A DNA stretch of 64,000 nucleotides from Sporolactobacillus laevolacticus DSM 442 (GCF_000497245.1 NZ_AWTC01000006.1:1-64000), one strand, 5' to 3'; positions 31,627 through 40,468 are shown, counted from the first letter of the stretch. Notes: generated by a model not told the origin, from the letters alone. A program made the numbers and translations.

Positions 31627-33501
31627 ATGAGGATAAATATGGGCGGAGCAGGTTCTGCAGGCGACACAAAAACCTATGATGCTGAATCGCTCATCGCTGC
31701 GGCAAATGCTCAGGCGAAACACTACCAAACACTTCGCGGTCAATTCCATACGTTGCGCTCAGCGTTTAATCAGATTGTGGGTTTAGGTTCTGATTTTCAA
31801 GGGCATGGCGCCGATGCGATCAAAGGCTTCTACGCAGCACAAGTGAATGTTGTTGACGCCTGGCTGCGGCTAATTGATAAAGAGATCGCTTATTTTCGTG
31901 GAGTTGCTGGCTCTATTGATGATAAGAATTTAGGTGGAAACACGCAGGTTCAAGTGCCTTTTCTGGACGAGGATCTGTCCGTCGGCTACATCCGATCGAA
32001 GGAAATGATTGCCGATCAACGGGAAGATATTTCGAAAATCTTGGACAGCATCTCTGATCTTGTTCCAATCAACGTCTTTTCTACTCAAGACGTTGATCAC
32101 GCGCTTGACGTAGCTGAAGAAAAGCGAGCCAAAATGGTACTCGATGTTCAAGATCTTGATCAAAGTCTGACGAATGAATACCGGCAAGTCACCGAAGATC
32201 TACCATCCATTAAGGCTTTATACGAAGAACTGATAAACTCTACCCGGCAAGGTGTCGATGTTCAACCCATGCATTTTAACACTGAGGCTTATTATCACAG
32301 TAATATCTACCAAGTCCAAGATGAGATGGAGCAGAATACGCTAAACTATCTTCATGAGAAACAAAAACAGGAACAAGCTCGGGAAGTAAATGAGCAACAA
32401 GAGCAAACGAAAAAGATTTACAAGGATGCGCCAGATGGCATAAAATCACTATACAAGCTCTTTTCTTTTGGTATGCAGGTAGGTATCGGAATTGATATAG
32501 CCAGTCGGCGATTTATAAATGATAATGTAGATGGAATCAACGAATTAAGGCATCATCCAATAAAATCAGCAATAGCAATCTATTCAGCAGTAACAAATTA
32601 TAAACAAACGGCAAAACTAATCAAAAAGGCAATTGAATCATCGTTTAACCGATACGTGATTCATGGAAATACAGTCACCCGAGCCATGTGGATCACCTAT
32701 GCGACAGAAACAGTTGCCAGTTTCTTCATCGGGACAAAAGGAATCGATAAAGCAGACAAAATAGTGGAAGTAAGCAGCGGCATGAAAAGTGCTGCAAAAG
32801 TAAAGGCTATCGAGACCGCAAAACGATTAAAAAAAATAAAGGAAGCATCATTAAAAGAGCCCATCCTCGCCTATGCTGGAGGGAGCCGCATTCCGTTCAA
32901 TACCATTGATACTTCTAATTTAAAAAACCACTTAATGAAAATCACGGATGGTACTGAAGAAAACAGTTTCATCAATCGTATCAATAATGCCAGAAATTTG
33001 ATTCAGCAAGCATCGGTTAAAAAAGTTAATAGTTTATCGAAGGGAATTGGTAAAAATATTACTTTTAAGGCAGGATACGATACACATTTATTCAAGGTAC
33101 AAGATATAGTTAGAAAGAAAAACAAAGGAATTGTCGGTGGACATAATTTAGATAACTTTGAAAAAGCATTTAGGGATCGTGGTTGGGATGTGGAGGATTG
33201 TATTATTTCTAAAAAAGCGCATCCTTCTGTACTGGGAGTATATGAGGTGCAATATCGATTACCAGCACTTGATAGAGAGGGGAACATTATTGCTGGTCAG
33301 TATAAAAATATACCTAATCCTAAAACTGTCTATGACCCAAAAGTTATTTCTAATGCACAAATGCTAGCATGGGGCAGAGAAGCAATGAGAAATGGCATTA
33401 TAGATGGTAGAGAGATTACAGGATACGCTTCAAATGGGTTGAAATTTAAAGGCTATATCGAAAATGGTAAAATTATAAACTTTTTCCCTACGCTAAAATA
33501 A
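31627..33501 (+). CDS. LXG polymorphic toxin with CdiA-type C-terminal tip
   Basis: A secreted antibacterial toxin of 624 residues. The LXG domain fills about residues 15-240 (YDAESLIAAANAQAKHYQTL; GADAIKGFYAAQVNVVDAWL; long helices), as in substrates of the type VII secretion system. A linker of helices follows. The tip (about residues 475-624) has GIVGGHNLDNFEKAFRDRGW, KKAHPSVLGVYEVQYRLPA, NPKTVYDPKVIS and ASNGLKFKGYIENG. This fits the CdiA_C family of RNase-type tips; an EndoU relation is possible. GAGGTG precedes the ATG. The immunity gene follows after 18 bp. Confidence 0.85.
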   Translation: MRINMGGAGSAGDTKTYDAESLIAAANAQAKHYQTLRGQFHTLRSAFNQIVGLGSDFQGHGADAIKGFYAAQVNVVDAWLRLIDKEIAYFRGVAGSIDDKNLGGNTQVQVPFLDEDLSVGYIRSKEMIADQREDISKILDSISDLVPINVFSTQDVDHALDVAEEKRAKMVLDVQDLDQSLTNEYRQVTEDLPSIKALYEELINSTRQGVDVQPMHFNTEAYYHSNIYQVQDEMEQNTLNYLHEKQKQEQAREVNEQQEQTKKIYKDAPDGIKSLYKLFSFGMQVGIGIDIASRRFINDNVDGINELRHHPIKSAIAIYSAVTNYKQTAKLIKKAIESSFNRYVIHGNTVTRAMWITYATETVASFFIGTKGIDKADKIVEVSSGMKSAAKVKAIETAKRLKKIKEASLKEPILAYAGGSRIPFNTIDTSNLKNHLMKITDGTEENSFINRINNARNLIQQASVKKVNSLSKGIGKNITFKAGYDTHLFKVQDIVRKKNKGIVGGHNLDNFEKAFRDRGWDVEDCIISKKAHPSVLGVYEVQYRLPALDREGNIIAGQYKNIPNPKTVYDPKVISNAQMLAWGREAMRNGIIDGREITGYASNGLKFKGYIENGKIINFFPTLK

Positions 33502-33519
33502 TTTTTAGGAGGATTTGAA

Positions 33520-33888
33520 ATGCAAGAGAGTAAAAAAGAAAAATTGTTAAAACTTTATTATTCCCATATTGGAGATGGATATTTTTTAGATGCTTTAAAT
33601 AAGTTTAGTAACCGACAGGGTTTTGGTATAGAGGACATTTGGTGTGTATTTGCAAATGAATATAAATCGTGGGAAGAAGACTATTTTGGTGAAACAGGTG
33701 TGGCTTATTATTTTGATTATCCTGCTGTAGAAAATGACGAAGTTATAACTTTAGATGAGAAGTCGTTCTATATATATTTGTTAGATGCTAGTGAAGATTA
33801 TTTAACGCGAAATCCAACTGATGAACAAGAGGTTAAAAAATACTTAAAAATAATCAAAAGTAAATTGAACATTACGCAGATTAAATAG
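33520..33888 (+). CDS. CdiI-type immunity protein for the LXG toxin
   Basis: An acidic protein of 122 residues (MQESKKEKLLKLYYSHIGDG; VAYYFDYPAVENDEVITLDE; EDYLTRNPTDEQEVKK). It starts 18 bp after the toxin gene with AGGAGG upstream, the standard toxin-immunity order. The YYFDYPAVExDEVxxLxxxxFYxYL pattern is like ribonuclease-toxin immunity proteins of the CdiI group. It should bind and block the toxin tip in the producing cell. Confidence 0.75.
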   Translation: MQESKKEKLLKLYYSHIGDGYFLDALNKFSNRQGFGIEDIWCVFANEYKSWEEDYFGETGVAYYFDYPAVENDEVITLDEKSFYIYLLDASEDYLTRNPTDEQEVKKYLKIIKSKLNITQIK

Positions 33889-34004
33889 AGTTGTAGGGTA
33901 AAAGAGAAAGAACGATAATTAGGCAATATGACATTCTAAACTAATGAAGTATTGTTACAGGTAACATCCAGAAGATGTAAATTTAAAAGAACATCTATTG
34001 CTGT

Positions 34005-34163
34005 TTCACGAAGAATGAACCATACCGTAAAGTCATTACTCATTATCAAAGATTTAAAACAGGTCACTTAAAAGAAGGCGAATCCATTGATTTTCAATGG
34101 CCTATTCCTCAAGAATATATATATTCATTTGAAAAAACCGAAAAGAGGAATGATTTTGTCTGA
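34005..34163 (+). pseudogene. Orphan toxin tip fragment
   Basis: An open frame without a start gives FTKNEPYRKVITHYQRFKTG, HLKEGESIDFQWPIPQEYIY and SFEKTEKRNDFV, then a stop. This reads like the last 50 residues of a polymorphic toxin. It overlaps the start of the following immunity gene, as true toxin-immunity pairs often do. Displaced tips of this sort serve as spare cassettes that can recombine onto the full toxin. Confidence 0.6.
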
Positions 34164-34584
34164 AGTAATGGTGAAGCTTGAAGAACTGCAATCTAATTTT
34201 TGTTATACAATCGCTACTCCCGCTAAGAAAGAAAACATAATGATCATAAAAAAATGGGTTTCTGATAATGTAGCTCTGGATTTGTGGTTCCCTGAATATG
34301 AAGAATTTCTAAAGCAAAGAGACGGAATAGAATTTGATGGTTTAGTGATTTTTAATTCAGATCCTAATGATGCCACAAAAGGTTTTATTACTGCAAACGA
34401 AATTTGGAGAGCAGACTCAAATTATTCTCATTATGTTTACTTCGGAGACACCGATATATCTTGGTTTGCATATGATCTTAACAAAAAAAAATATGTTGAA
34501 CTAGATAAAGCAAGTTCAGATTTTATCGAGTCATTTGATAGTTTTAATCAAATGTTAGAAAACGTTATCAATAATCTACTATAA
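34150..34584 (+). CDS. SUKH/YrhA-type immunity protein
   Basis: A protein of 144 residues with the SMI1/KNR4 (SUKH) layout: ELPxxYxxFL-like FPEYEEFLKQRDGIEFDGLV, then the variable middle SHYVYFGDTDISWFAYDLNK and a C-terminal SFDSFNQMLENVINN helix. SUKH proteins neutralise many nuclease and ADP-ribosyl toxins. The start at 34150 has AAGAGG directly upstream. Its partner is probably the orphan tip that overlaps its start. Confidence 0.7.
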   Translation: MILSEVMVKLEELQSNFCYTIATPAKKENIMIIKKWVSDNVALDLWFPEYEEFLKQRDGIEFDGLVIFNSDPNDATKGFITANEIWRADSNYSHYVYFGDTDISWFAYDLNKKKYVELDKASSDFIESFDSFNQMLENVINNLL

Positions 34585-34585
34585 A

Positions 34586-34612
34586 TTATGTATCCCGGCA
34601 TAGCCGGGTATG
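34586..34612 (+). repeat. TATCCCGGC hairpin repeat, copy 4
   Basis: ATTATGTATCCCGGC-ATA-GCCGGGT begins 2 bp after the immunity gene stop, the same placement as copy 1 behind the SOS-type gene. It marks the boundary to the second prophage. Confidence 0.65.
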
Positions 34613-34621
34613 AATCATATG

Positions 34622-35026
34622 TTATTTCTGTGCGGTTGGCGACTGAACAGCTTGACATCCAGGTATTGTGGATTGTACTGCATTGACCACTTCTTTAAGT
34701 TCTTCATCACCAACTGTTTCCGCTTCGCTCAATAGTTTGGCCACTGTTTCCTTGTCTACCTTAAAACCCTGCTTTTGTGCTGCCGCGGCAATAATCTCCG
34801 CACCTTTGTCGATCGTCTCCGGCGATGTCAGTACCTCTTTAGCAGAGTCCTTTACGTCCTGCACTAGCTTCTCGAGTGCTGGCTTACTCTGTACAAAAGC
34901 TTCCGCCTTTTTGAGTTTCGCTAGATCAATATGATGTTTAATGTAAATAATAAAAAAGCCACCTGCTACGGTGACAATTGCTTTTACTGTATCTGTTAGA
35001 CCACTTGAAATGATTGATTGGAACAT
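34622..35026 (-). CDS. Phage holin, LLH family
   Basis: A protein of 134 residues with one N-terminal transmembrane helix (TVKAIVTVAGGFFIIYIKHH) and a long charged helical tail (KKAEAFVQSKPALEKLVQDV; AAAAQKQGFKVDKETVAKLL). This is the pattern of LLH-type holins. It is the last gene of the lysis module and of the prophage on this side, 13 bp after the endolysin stop. It may act with the second holin at 36128 to time lysis. Confidence 0.8.
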   Translation of the reverse strand: MFQSIISSGLTDTVKAIVTVAGGFFIIYIKHHIDLAKLKKAEAFVQSKPALEKLVQDVKDSAKEVLTSPETIDKGAEIIAAAAQKQGFKVDKETVAKLLSEAETVGDEELKEVVNAVQSTIPGCQAVQSPTAQK

Positions 35027-35039
35027 GTAAATCTCTCCC

Positions 35040-36131
35040 TTATTTTAATTTAAGTTTCTGACCAGGATAAATGGTGTCGTTATGCAGGTGGTTCATATTC
35101 ATAAGTTGCTGTACTGTTGTATGATTGTGTTGAGCAATGTCCCAGAGTGTATCGCCTTTCTCGACAACATGAATTGGATGAGATGCTTTCTTTTTAACAA
35201 CCGGATTTTTCTTCAGGTCTGCGATCGCTTTTTCAAGAGCTGTAGCTGTCTTAGGCCCAAAGATGCCATCAGCTGTAAGCCCATGTGTCAGCTGGAAGCG
35301 ACGTACCGCATCTTCTGTTTTCGGACCATAAACACTGTCACATCCATGGTTAGATGCTTTCTTGTCTGGGTAGAAAAAGACACTGGCCAGATTCTTTTGC
35401 ATGGACAGCACTGCTAATCCTTTGTCACCTTTTTTCAGAACGGATTCGGAGGACTTAGGCTTTGACTTTTTGGATGGCTCCGGTTTAGCTGCAGCTGGTT
35501 TGCTTTCATTTTTCGATGTATCATCAGTGGATAAGATCGCGTCTGTATAAGCAATGTTCACATCCACATTTCCAGAAATCCCAGGCACCTGAGCGCTGGA
35601 TGTATGCTGCCATATGTCAGCATTGCGACCGAGTACATCATTATAGCGGGCAATCCATTTGAGGATGCCTGGTCGAAGATCTTGCTCATTCAATCTGTTC
35701 TCGAAGAATGATTTTCCGGAATAGATACCATGCTTCGTATAACCATTTTTGGCCAGTTCATCTAAGAACTTATTTACATAGCTTGTTAGTTTTCCTTTAT
35801 CTGAGGTCAATTTTGCATACTCGACATCAACAAAAAGATAGCCCTTCACAGCAACACCCTGCAGGTTTTTTAGAAACCATTGTGCTTCTGCTCTAGCATC
35901 ACTTTCTGACACGCCACGAAAGAAATGATAAGCATGTGTTGTTAGTCCAGACGCATTCGCTGCAGTGACATTCTGCGCGAAATACGGATCCAGGTACCGT
36001 GATCCCGCTTCATTCCCTTCAGTAGCTTTAACGATTACGAATTTGTTGCCTGAATCCTTAACTTTTGCAAAGTCGATCGGACCACGATCATTTTGATAAT
36101 GAGAAACATCAATACCTTTGATTTCTGTCAT
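35040..36131 (-). CDS. Endolysin: GH25 muramidase with PG-binding and LysM domains
   Basis: A wall-degrading lysin of 363 residues. The GH25 muramidase domain (about residues 3-200) has IKGIDVSHYQND with the conserved Asp, GYLFVDVEYAKL with the DVE catalytic pair, and KWIARYND. A peptidoglycan-binding domain follows (about 235-305; YGPKTEDAVRRFQ and DGIFGPKTATAL). A LysM domain is at the end (HVVEKGDTLWDIAQHNHTTV, PGQKLKLK). There is no signal peptide, so a holin is needed for release. The start overlaps the upstream holin stop by 4 bp. Confidence 0.93.
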   Translation of the reverse strand: MTEIKGIDVSHYQNDRGPIDFAKVKDSGNKFVIVKATEGNEAGSRYLDPYFAQNVTAANASGLTTHAYHFFRGVSESDARAEAQWFLKNLQGVAVKGYLFVDVEYAKLTSDKGKLTSYVNKFLDELAKNGYTKHGIYSGKSFFENRLNEQDLRPGILKWIARYNDVLGRNADIWQHTSSAQVPGISGNVDVNIAYTDAILSTDDTSKNESKPAAAKPEPSKKSKPKSSESVLKKGDKGLAVLSMQKNLASVFFYPDKKASNHGCDSVYGPKTEDAVRRFQLTHGLTADGIFGPKTATALEKAIADLKKNPVVKKKASHPIHVVEKGDTLWDIAQHNHTTVQQLMNMNHLHNDTIYPGQKLKLK

Positions 36132-36532
36132 TTCTGATCACCTTTCCGTTTTAAAATTTGTACTGCGTTTTTAATCTGATCCGGTACCGGCAAACCAGTA
36201 CGACCAGCGTTCTCAAGAATCGAAAGCAACTCATTTGCAATATAGAAATAAATAGCCGCTGACATTATAACCTGGTCAACGCCTATCGCCAGGTCACATA
36301 AATGTGCGCCTGCAACCACAAAAAAGAGCATCACCTTTTTGGCGATACCCTTGAATCCTACTTTGCTTGATAATGCACCTGTGTAAGATGCGGCAAGCAA
36401 GCCGGTCACATAATCAATTATCACGAACGTAATTAACACTTTAAGCAACGGTGACCACCCTCCATATAGATAGCCGGTCACCGCTCCGAGAAGTGCAGCT
36501 GCAGCCCGATAGACAAATTCGTATTTGTTCAT
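36128..36532 (-). CDS. Phage holin, toxin-secretion/lysis type
   Basis: A holin of 134 residues with four hydrophobic stretches, including AAALLGAVTGYLYGGWS, VLITFVIIDYVTGLLAASYT, KVMLFFVVAGAHLCDLAIG and VIMSAAIYFYIANELLSI. This is the family of holins tied to toxin secretion in clostridia and phage lysis in Firmicutes. It overlaps the endolysin start. The truncated gene at 13840-14061 is its close relative and shows what the older prophage lost. Confidence 0.9.
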   Translation of the reverse strand: MNKYEFVYRAAAALLGAVTGYLYGGWSPLLKVLITFVIIDYVTGLLAASYTGALSSKVGFKGIAKKVMLFFVVAGAHLCDLAIGVDQVIMSAAIYFYIANELLSILENAGRTGLPVPDQIKNAVQILKRKGDQK

Positions 36533-36555
36533 TTGTTCGCCTCCTGATTTTGGAC

Positions 36556-36704
36556 GTAAAAAAACGGACCCATAGGGGGATCCGGAGAGGGAGTTAAAAT
36601 TTTGATCACTTTATATATCGGTTTTAATCCTATCAATTTAAGTCATGATCGTTCGCCACCTTTAGTGAGATAGGCAAAATAAAAAGACCTTTGCAGGTCT
36701 CTTT
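36556..36704 (-). other. Conserved non-coding block B, copy 2
   Basis: It matches 14251-14400: AGACCTGCAAAGGTCT hairpin at the end of the upstream gene, TATCTCACTAAAGGTGGCGA, an AT-rich stretch, and a terminator GGATCC-CCCTAT-GGGTCCG with T7 before the holin gene. Both strands of the first hairpin have T or A runs. Confidence 0.7.
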
Positions 36705-37202
36705 TCAGAATGAACTTTTTCGTAGAGCCTTCTGAATTTTAATTTTTTCTCTTATTTTCTTTTCTTTGGTTTTCAATTCTTCACCTTTGATTTTCTCTAC
36801 TTGCTCTATTTCTTCGATGCATTCCTTAACGATTATTTTATAACCATATTTTGCTCTTGAATCCTTAAAATAGAAATGGATTATAAGGATAAGAGCAAGA
36901 AGCATCAATATTCCAACAAATATACTAAACCTAAGATTTAGCTTGGAAAATATTGATGCAAATGTTCCTATAGATGCAAAATATATTGATAATGCTGTTA
37001 AACTTCTGTAAAGGTGTTCATTCGATACATCCAATCTGCAGAACATTCTTATCAAAATTTTTTTGCTAAATTTCTCCTTAAGAACCTTTTTGAATTCATT
37101 TTGTTTTTTCAAACATTGATTGTATGGTTTTTTAATGCCATTGTCTTTTCCGATGTCATTTAAATAATTTATGAGATTATTAATTTCATCGTAATTTTCC
37201 AT
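36705..37202 (-). CDS. Membrane protein at variable prophage locus, unknown
   Basis: A protein of 165 residues with two adjacent transmembrane helices (SLTALSIYFASIGTFASIFS; FSIFVGILMLLALILIIHFY) between a charged N-terminal part and a helical, highly charged C-terminus (KTKEKKIREKIKIQKALRK). The layout recalls SLATT-type two-helix membrane proteins seen in defence gene clusters, but this is only a structural likeness. In the older prophage a different membrane protein takes this place. Confidence 0.6.
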   Translation of the reverse strand: MENYDEINNLINYLNDIGKDNGIKKPYNQCLKKQNEFKKVLKEKFSKKILIRMFCRLDVSNEHLYRSLTALSIYFASIGTFASIFSKLNLRFSIFVGILMLLALILIIHFYFKDSRAKYGYKIIVKECIEEIEQVEKIKGEELKTKEKKIREKIKIQKALRKSSF

Positions 37203-37248
37203 CGCGAATTATCCCCCTCTTTAACTATCGGTAGATAATCGCCATCAA

Positions 37249-37386
37249 TTAAGCGACAGAATAATCTTGACCAGTGATCATTTTGTAATCATCTGCCGTG
37301 ATCCACCCGGCTATGACAAACACCTTCATTTGATCGTTTGTATAGTAGCCTTTCTGGTAATAATTAGTAATCCATGATTTCCACAT
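37249..37386 (-). CDS. xkdX: XkdX-family phage protein
   Basis: A protein of 45 residues (MWKSWITNYYQKGYYTNDQM; FVIAGWITADDYKMITGQDY). The W...YxxGxYTxxQVxxFVxxGxITxxxYxxITG pattern defines XkdX, a small protein of unknown function at the end of PBSX-like tail gene clusters. Its ATG shares one base with the stop of the gene before it (TAATG). Confidence 0.88.
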   Translation of the reverse strand: MWKSWITNYYQKGYYTNDQMKVFVIAGWITADDYKMITGQDYSVA

Positions 37387-37751
37387 TATGAAGCACCTCC
37401 TTGTGATTGTGCAAGCTGTAGCATAATCGCAGCGTTCTGATTTTGCATATCCTTAATCGTCTGCTCTTGCTGAGCGAGTTGCAAAAGCAACTGCGCGTTC
37501 TGCTGCTGTGAGATTTCGACATCGGTTGGACCTCTTTTCACTGGATCAGGCGTATATTCCTCGAAGATTTCTTCAAAGGTCGTTCCTGACACGTTTTTAA
37601 CCTTGTATTGTTTCCCCTGTGCTCGCTGTTCGAAGAATTGATCGTAGATATCGTCAGAAATCGCAATATCCGTATCTATAATTTGATTAATTTCATCGTC
37701 CTTAAATGCTGGTAACTGATTATCATTCACAGATAAATATTTGTTGGACAA
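37386..37751 (-). CDS. XkdW-like tail protein
   Basis: A protein of 121 residues with an acidic first half (FKDDEINQIIDTDIAISDDI) and a glutamine-rich helical C-terminus (NAQLLLQLAQQEQTIKDMQN) that predicts a coiled coil. Position between the tail fibre and xkdX, and the repeated Q-L-A-Q pattern, fit XkdW-type proteins, probably a fibre or collar accessory. Confidence 0.6.
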   Translation of the reverse strand: MSNKYLSVNDNQLPAFKDDEINQIIDTDIAISDDIYDQFFEQRAQGKQYKVKNVSGTTFEEIFEEYTPDPVKRGPTDVEISQQQNAQLLLQLAQQEQTIKDMQNQNAAIMLQLAQSQGGAS

Positions 37752-37793
37752 CTAGATCCACCCCTTATGTTATAAATGCTTGACTTAATAGAC

Positions 37794-38627
37794 TTAGCTC
37801 CCGATAGCTATCCAAAAAACAAGACTCCCTCCAGAAATATCATTGACTAGCTCTGCATTTACTTTCGTGAAGGAAGCAACATATACTCTTCCGGGTGTAG
37901 TGCTTCTGGGAGTTGCTACAAGAGTATATAATTGGTGGGGAAAAGAAACGGGAAATGTTACATAGGTGCCACTATCGGATACCTGCTCTAAATTCCATTG
38001 CATAATCAGCCCTCCGGGTAATTTTTGATACCCTTTATAACCACTCTCACCAAAGTTATTTTCTAAATCACTCAGCGCCACGGCATCGGTAATCCCATAT
38101 TCCGACAGTGTCGTCGGATTCGTGCCGGCAGTTACACGTCCATTCTCATCAATTGTTACCGATCGATAGGTTCCGGCAGTGGCACCGGACTTTGCAAGTA
38201 CTAGAGAAAGAGCGAGGTTTGCCGAACCGTCGAACGACCCACTGGCTGTTCCGTCACCAGTGATGGACAATGTACGAGCAGACGCCAATTTAGATGCCGT
38301 CGCCGCGTTTCCGTCAGCATTGCCGGTGATCGAAGTGGGAAGTTTTCCGTTAGTGTCTAATTTGAGTAACTTATTTGCTGTAGCAGAAGTGACTACATCA
38401 CTACTTTCAACATAAGATTTCATAGCTGTTGATATTGCCTGTGTAATTTCATCCTGCGTATAACCGTTTTGCTGTAATTCTTGGATTGCTTCGCTTATCG
38501 TATAAAAGAGCCAATCAAAATGACCGGCAGCCGGACTACTTCCAGCCACAAAACCGCTATCCTTTAATGATTGAGGAGGCTCAACCCCCGGTTTGTTCCA
38601 CTCTGGTGTTGGTTTTGTAAAAGGCAT
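37794..38627 (-). CDS. Phage tail fibre protein
   Basis: A fibre of 277 residues. The N-terminus (EWNKPGVEPPQSLKDSGFVA, GHFDWLFYTISEAIQELQQN) is the usual baseplate-attachment part of Bacillales fibres. The middle has repeated beta-strand segments (SITGNADGNAATASKLASAR; ATAGTYRSVTIDENGRVTAG). The C-terminal domain (YQKLPGGLIMQWNLEQVSDS) resembles gp53-like or receptor-binding tips. It determines host binding. It is the only fibre gene visible. Confidence 0.85.
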   Translation of the reverse strand: MPFTKPTPEWNKPGVEPPQSLKDSGFVAGSSPAAGHFDWLFYTISEAIQELQQNGYTQDEITQAISTAMKSYVESSDVVTSATANKLLKLDTNGKLPTSITGNADGNAATASKLASARTLSITGDGTASGSFDGSANLALSLVLAKSGATAGTYRSVTIDENGRVTAGTNPTTLSEYGITDAVALSDLENNFGESGYKGYQKLPGGLIMQWNLEQVSDSGTYVTFPVSFPHQLYTLVATPRSTTPGRVYVASFTKVNAELVNDISGGSLVFWIAIGS

Positions 38628-38640
38628 TTATCTCATCTCC

Positions 38641-39285
38641 TTATATCGGAAGTTCATTGTTTTCATTGTCATCGAACAGTTCACCGAGTAGTCCACCTGA
38701 CTGATCTACCTGATCATAGATCGTGCCAAATCCATAAGTAACGCTAATGTCAGGGGAATCATAGGCATTTGCGAACCGAAAGGTTCCTGATAAATTAACA
38801 CGTGACACACGAATCCCAGCCCCGACGATTTTCTGCACAATCTGTACAAATTGGTTACCACTAAGACCGATTGCGCTTAAACGAGCCAGTGGTGCCTTCT
38901 CAATCGATACTGCCGCTGGTTCATCATCGCCAGTTTCAACTAGGCTCCGAATAGAGACGTCTGTCTTAGTGCAACCAAGCGTCAATGCTATTGCTTCAAT
39001 CATTTTGTCATAGGTACCGTCAGATTGATTCTGCACAATCTTTGCGATAATGAGAGATCGGTAAATTTCGTCACTTGTTTGTCCACGAGGTTGCGAAAAG
39101 TCCGCCCCGATTAGATCAAGCGTGGCTCCCTTGGCATTACTCAGATCTTTCCAATGCTCGACTGTGTTCAGGGTATCAGATAGGTCATCTACTTCGTCCG
39201 AAATCAAGTGCAACACTTTTCCAATGTTGGAATCTTGATCTTTGGTGTATCGATCGGTAATTTTGGATAACCAATCTTTAATCAT
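38641..39285 (-). CDS. Phage baseplate/tail protein, DUF2612-like
   Basis: A protein of 214 residues. The block ATLDLIGADFSQPRGQTSDEI with YRSLIIAKIVQNQSDGTYDK and MIEAIALTLG is the hallmark of DUF2612, found just after the baseplate J protein in small contractile-tailed phages (XkdU position). Its C-terminus is acidic. It overlaps the baseplate J gene by 4 bp. It probably links baseplate wedge and fibre. Confidence 0.75.
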   Translation of the reverse strand: MIKDWLSKITDRYTKDQDSNIGKVLHLISDEVDDLSDTLNTVEHWKDLSNAKGATLDLIGADFSQPRGQTSDEIYRSLIIAKIVQNQSDGTYDKMIEAIALTLGCTKTDVSIRSLVETGDDEPAAVSIEKAPLARLSAIGLSGNQFVQIVQKIVGAGIRVSRVNLSGTFRFANAYDSPDISVTYGFGTIYDQVDQSGGLLGELFDDNENNELPI

Positions 39286-40457
39286 TGATGTGTCACCTCG
39301 ATCAAAGAGGTGCTCGTCTGTGCCGCTTCATTCGGACCGATTTCAACATTAGAAGCGCCAAGAGTTTCGCTATTTCGACCGACAGTAATGGTCACGTCTT
39401 CCACTCCATCCACAGCATAGACACAAGAAAAAAGCCGAGAATAAATAACATCCTCACCCATTAACAAACCAGAGTAGAAGATCCCGTCAGCACCTGTTCC
39501 TCCTATATAATCAAGTATGTTTTGCTTAATCTGGTCATCCCCGTCAGTTCCATACTTAGCGTTTGATTTTACTTCTATATTGATCTTGATATCCGTTTCA
39601 GTTGCATAATCAAACTTAATCGTATGCGTTGTTTCACTGCTATCTACCACATCAACCGATTGAGTACCAACCGTTTCAATTCCAGCGGAAACGGAATTTA
39701 GCAACGTATCCGCAACGTCCGCCGCTGTACCACCAAGAACATACGCATGAACTGACTTCGGAGGGTTGCCTGCACTATCCGTCGCCATGGTGTTATTGAC
39801 AATGACGTTCGCTGATCGGACACCGCTTGTCTCGAGTAATTTTGCTACAATCGACGGGAAAGTCGCATTGCCGGTGCTACTACTTCCAGCGACAAGGCGC
39901 TGTCGGAATTCATTGTCGGTTTCTTGGTCACGGCCGCCAGTCGCAGCTGCTGCATTGGTCACTGAAGTGACGTTGGAATCTGGATTGGCTTGTACTGTGA
40001 TGGATCCGGCCGCGACATTAGTATCGATACCAGTATCCGTTGAAACAGCGTCAACCGTACCGTTCCCATTCGCGTCGAGTGTTAGTTCAGCAATCGTCTC
40101 AAATTGGATGCCGTTAGTTGTTGCAAAGACAGTTCCTTCCTCTACCACATAACTCGGTTCTCCGGTAATCGTCAGCGGGGCGTAGCTACTCGCCGCCGGA
40201 ATTCGGCTCGTACCCATGAGCGTACTCAGTCGGTCTAGCTGCACCCCTTCGGACTTGGTCACAAACCCGGCATTATAAACACTCTCCGCAAGCTCCCACG
40301 CAATGGATAAAAACCAGGCAAAAAGAATAATCAGAATCCCGAGAAAAGACTTCTGTGACACGTTCACATCTTCTCCCCACAGTTCCCGAGCTTTGTCCTG
40401 CATATCAGTTACCAGGTCCGCATAACTCTTTTTCTGGAATCCGTTTGAATCTAACAT
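39282..40457 (-). CDS. Baseplate J-like (gp47 / XkdT) protein
   Basis: A 391-residue baseplate wedge protein. The typical N-terminus (FQKKSYADLVTDMQDKAREL WG...SQKSFLGIL in outline), the segment NAGFVTKSEGVQLDRLSTLM and the gp47 core block GRDQETDNEFRQRLVAGSSS are clear. The C-terminus has VEDVTITVGRN. Baseplate J proteins are specific for contractile tails or related injection devices. It lies between the DUF2634 protein and the DUF2612-like protein, as in PBSX. Confidence 0.92.
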   Translation of the reverse strand: MLDSNGFQKKSYADLVTDMQDKARELWGEDVNVSQKSFLGILIILFAWFLSIAWELAESVYNAGFVTKSEGVQLDRLSTLMGTSRIPAASSYAPLTITGEPSYVVEEGTVFATTNGIQFETIAELTLDANGNGTVDAVSTDTGIDTNVAAGSITVQANPDSNVTSVTNAAAATGGRDQETDNEFRQRLVAGSSSTGNATFPSIVAKLLETSGVRSANVIVNNTMATDSAGNPPKSVHAYVLGGTAADVADTLLNSVSAGIETVGTQSVDVVDSSETTHTIKFDYATETDIKINIEVKSNAKYGTDGDDQIKQNILDYIGGTGADGIFYSGLLMGEDVIYSRLFSCVYAVDGVEDVTITVGRNSETLGASNVEIGPNEAAQTSTSLIEVTHQ

Positions 40458-40468
40458 TTGCTCGCCTC

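Noticed and set aside
31469-31669. Minus-strand frame of 66 codons (ending ...SFDDIRQVQSKK) overlapping the LXG start
   Set aside because: Its start lies within the LXG coding region and has no ribosome site. The C-terminal part looks protein-like and could be a gene remnant, but I cannot support a gene.
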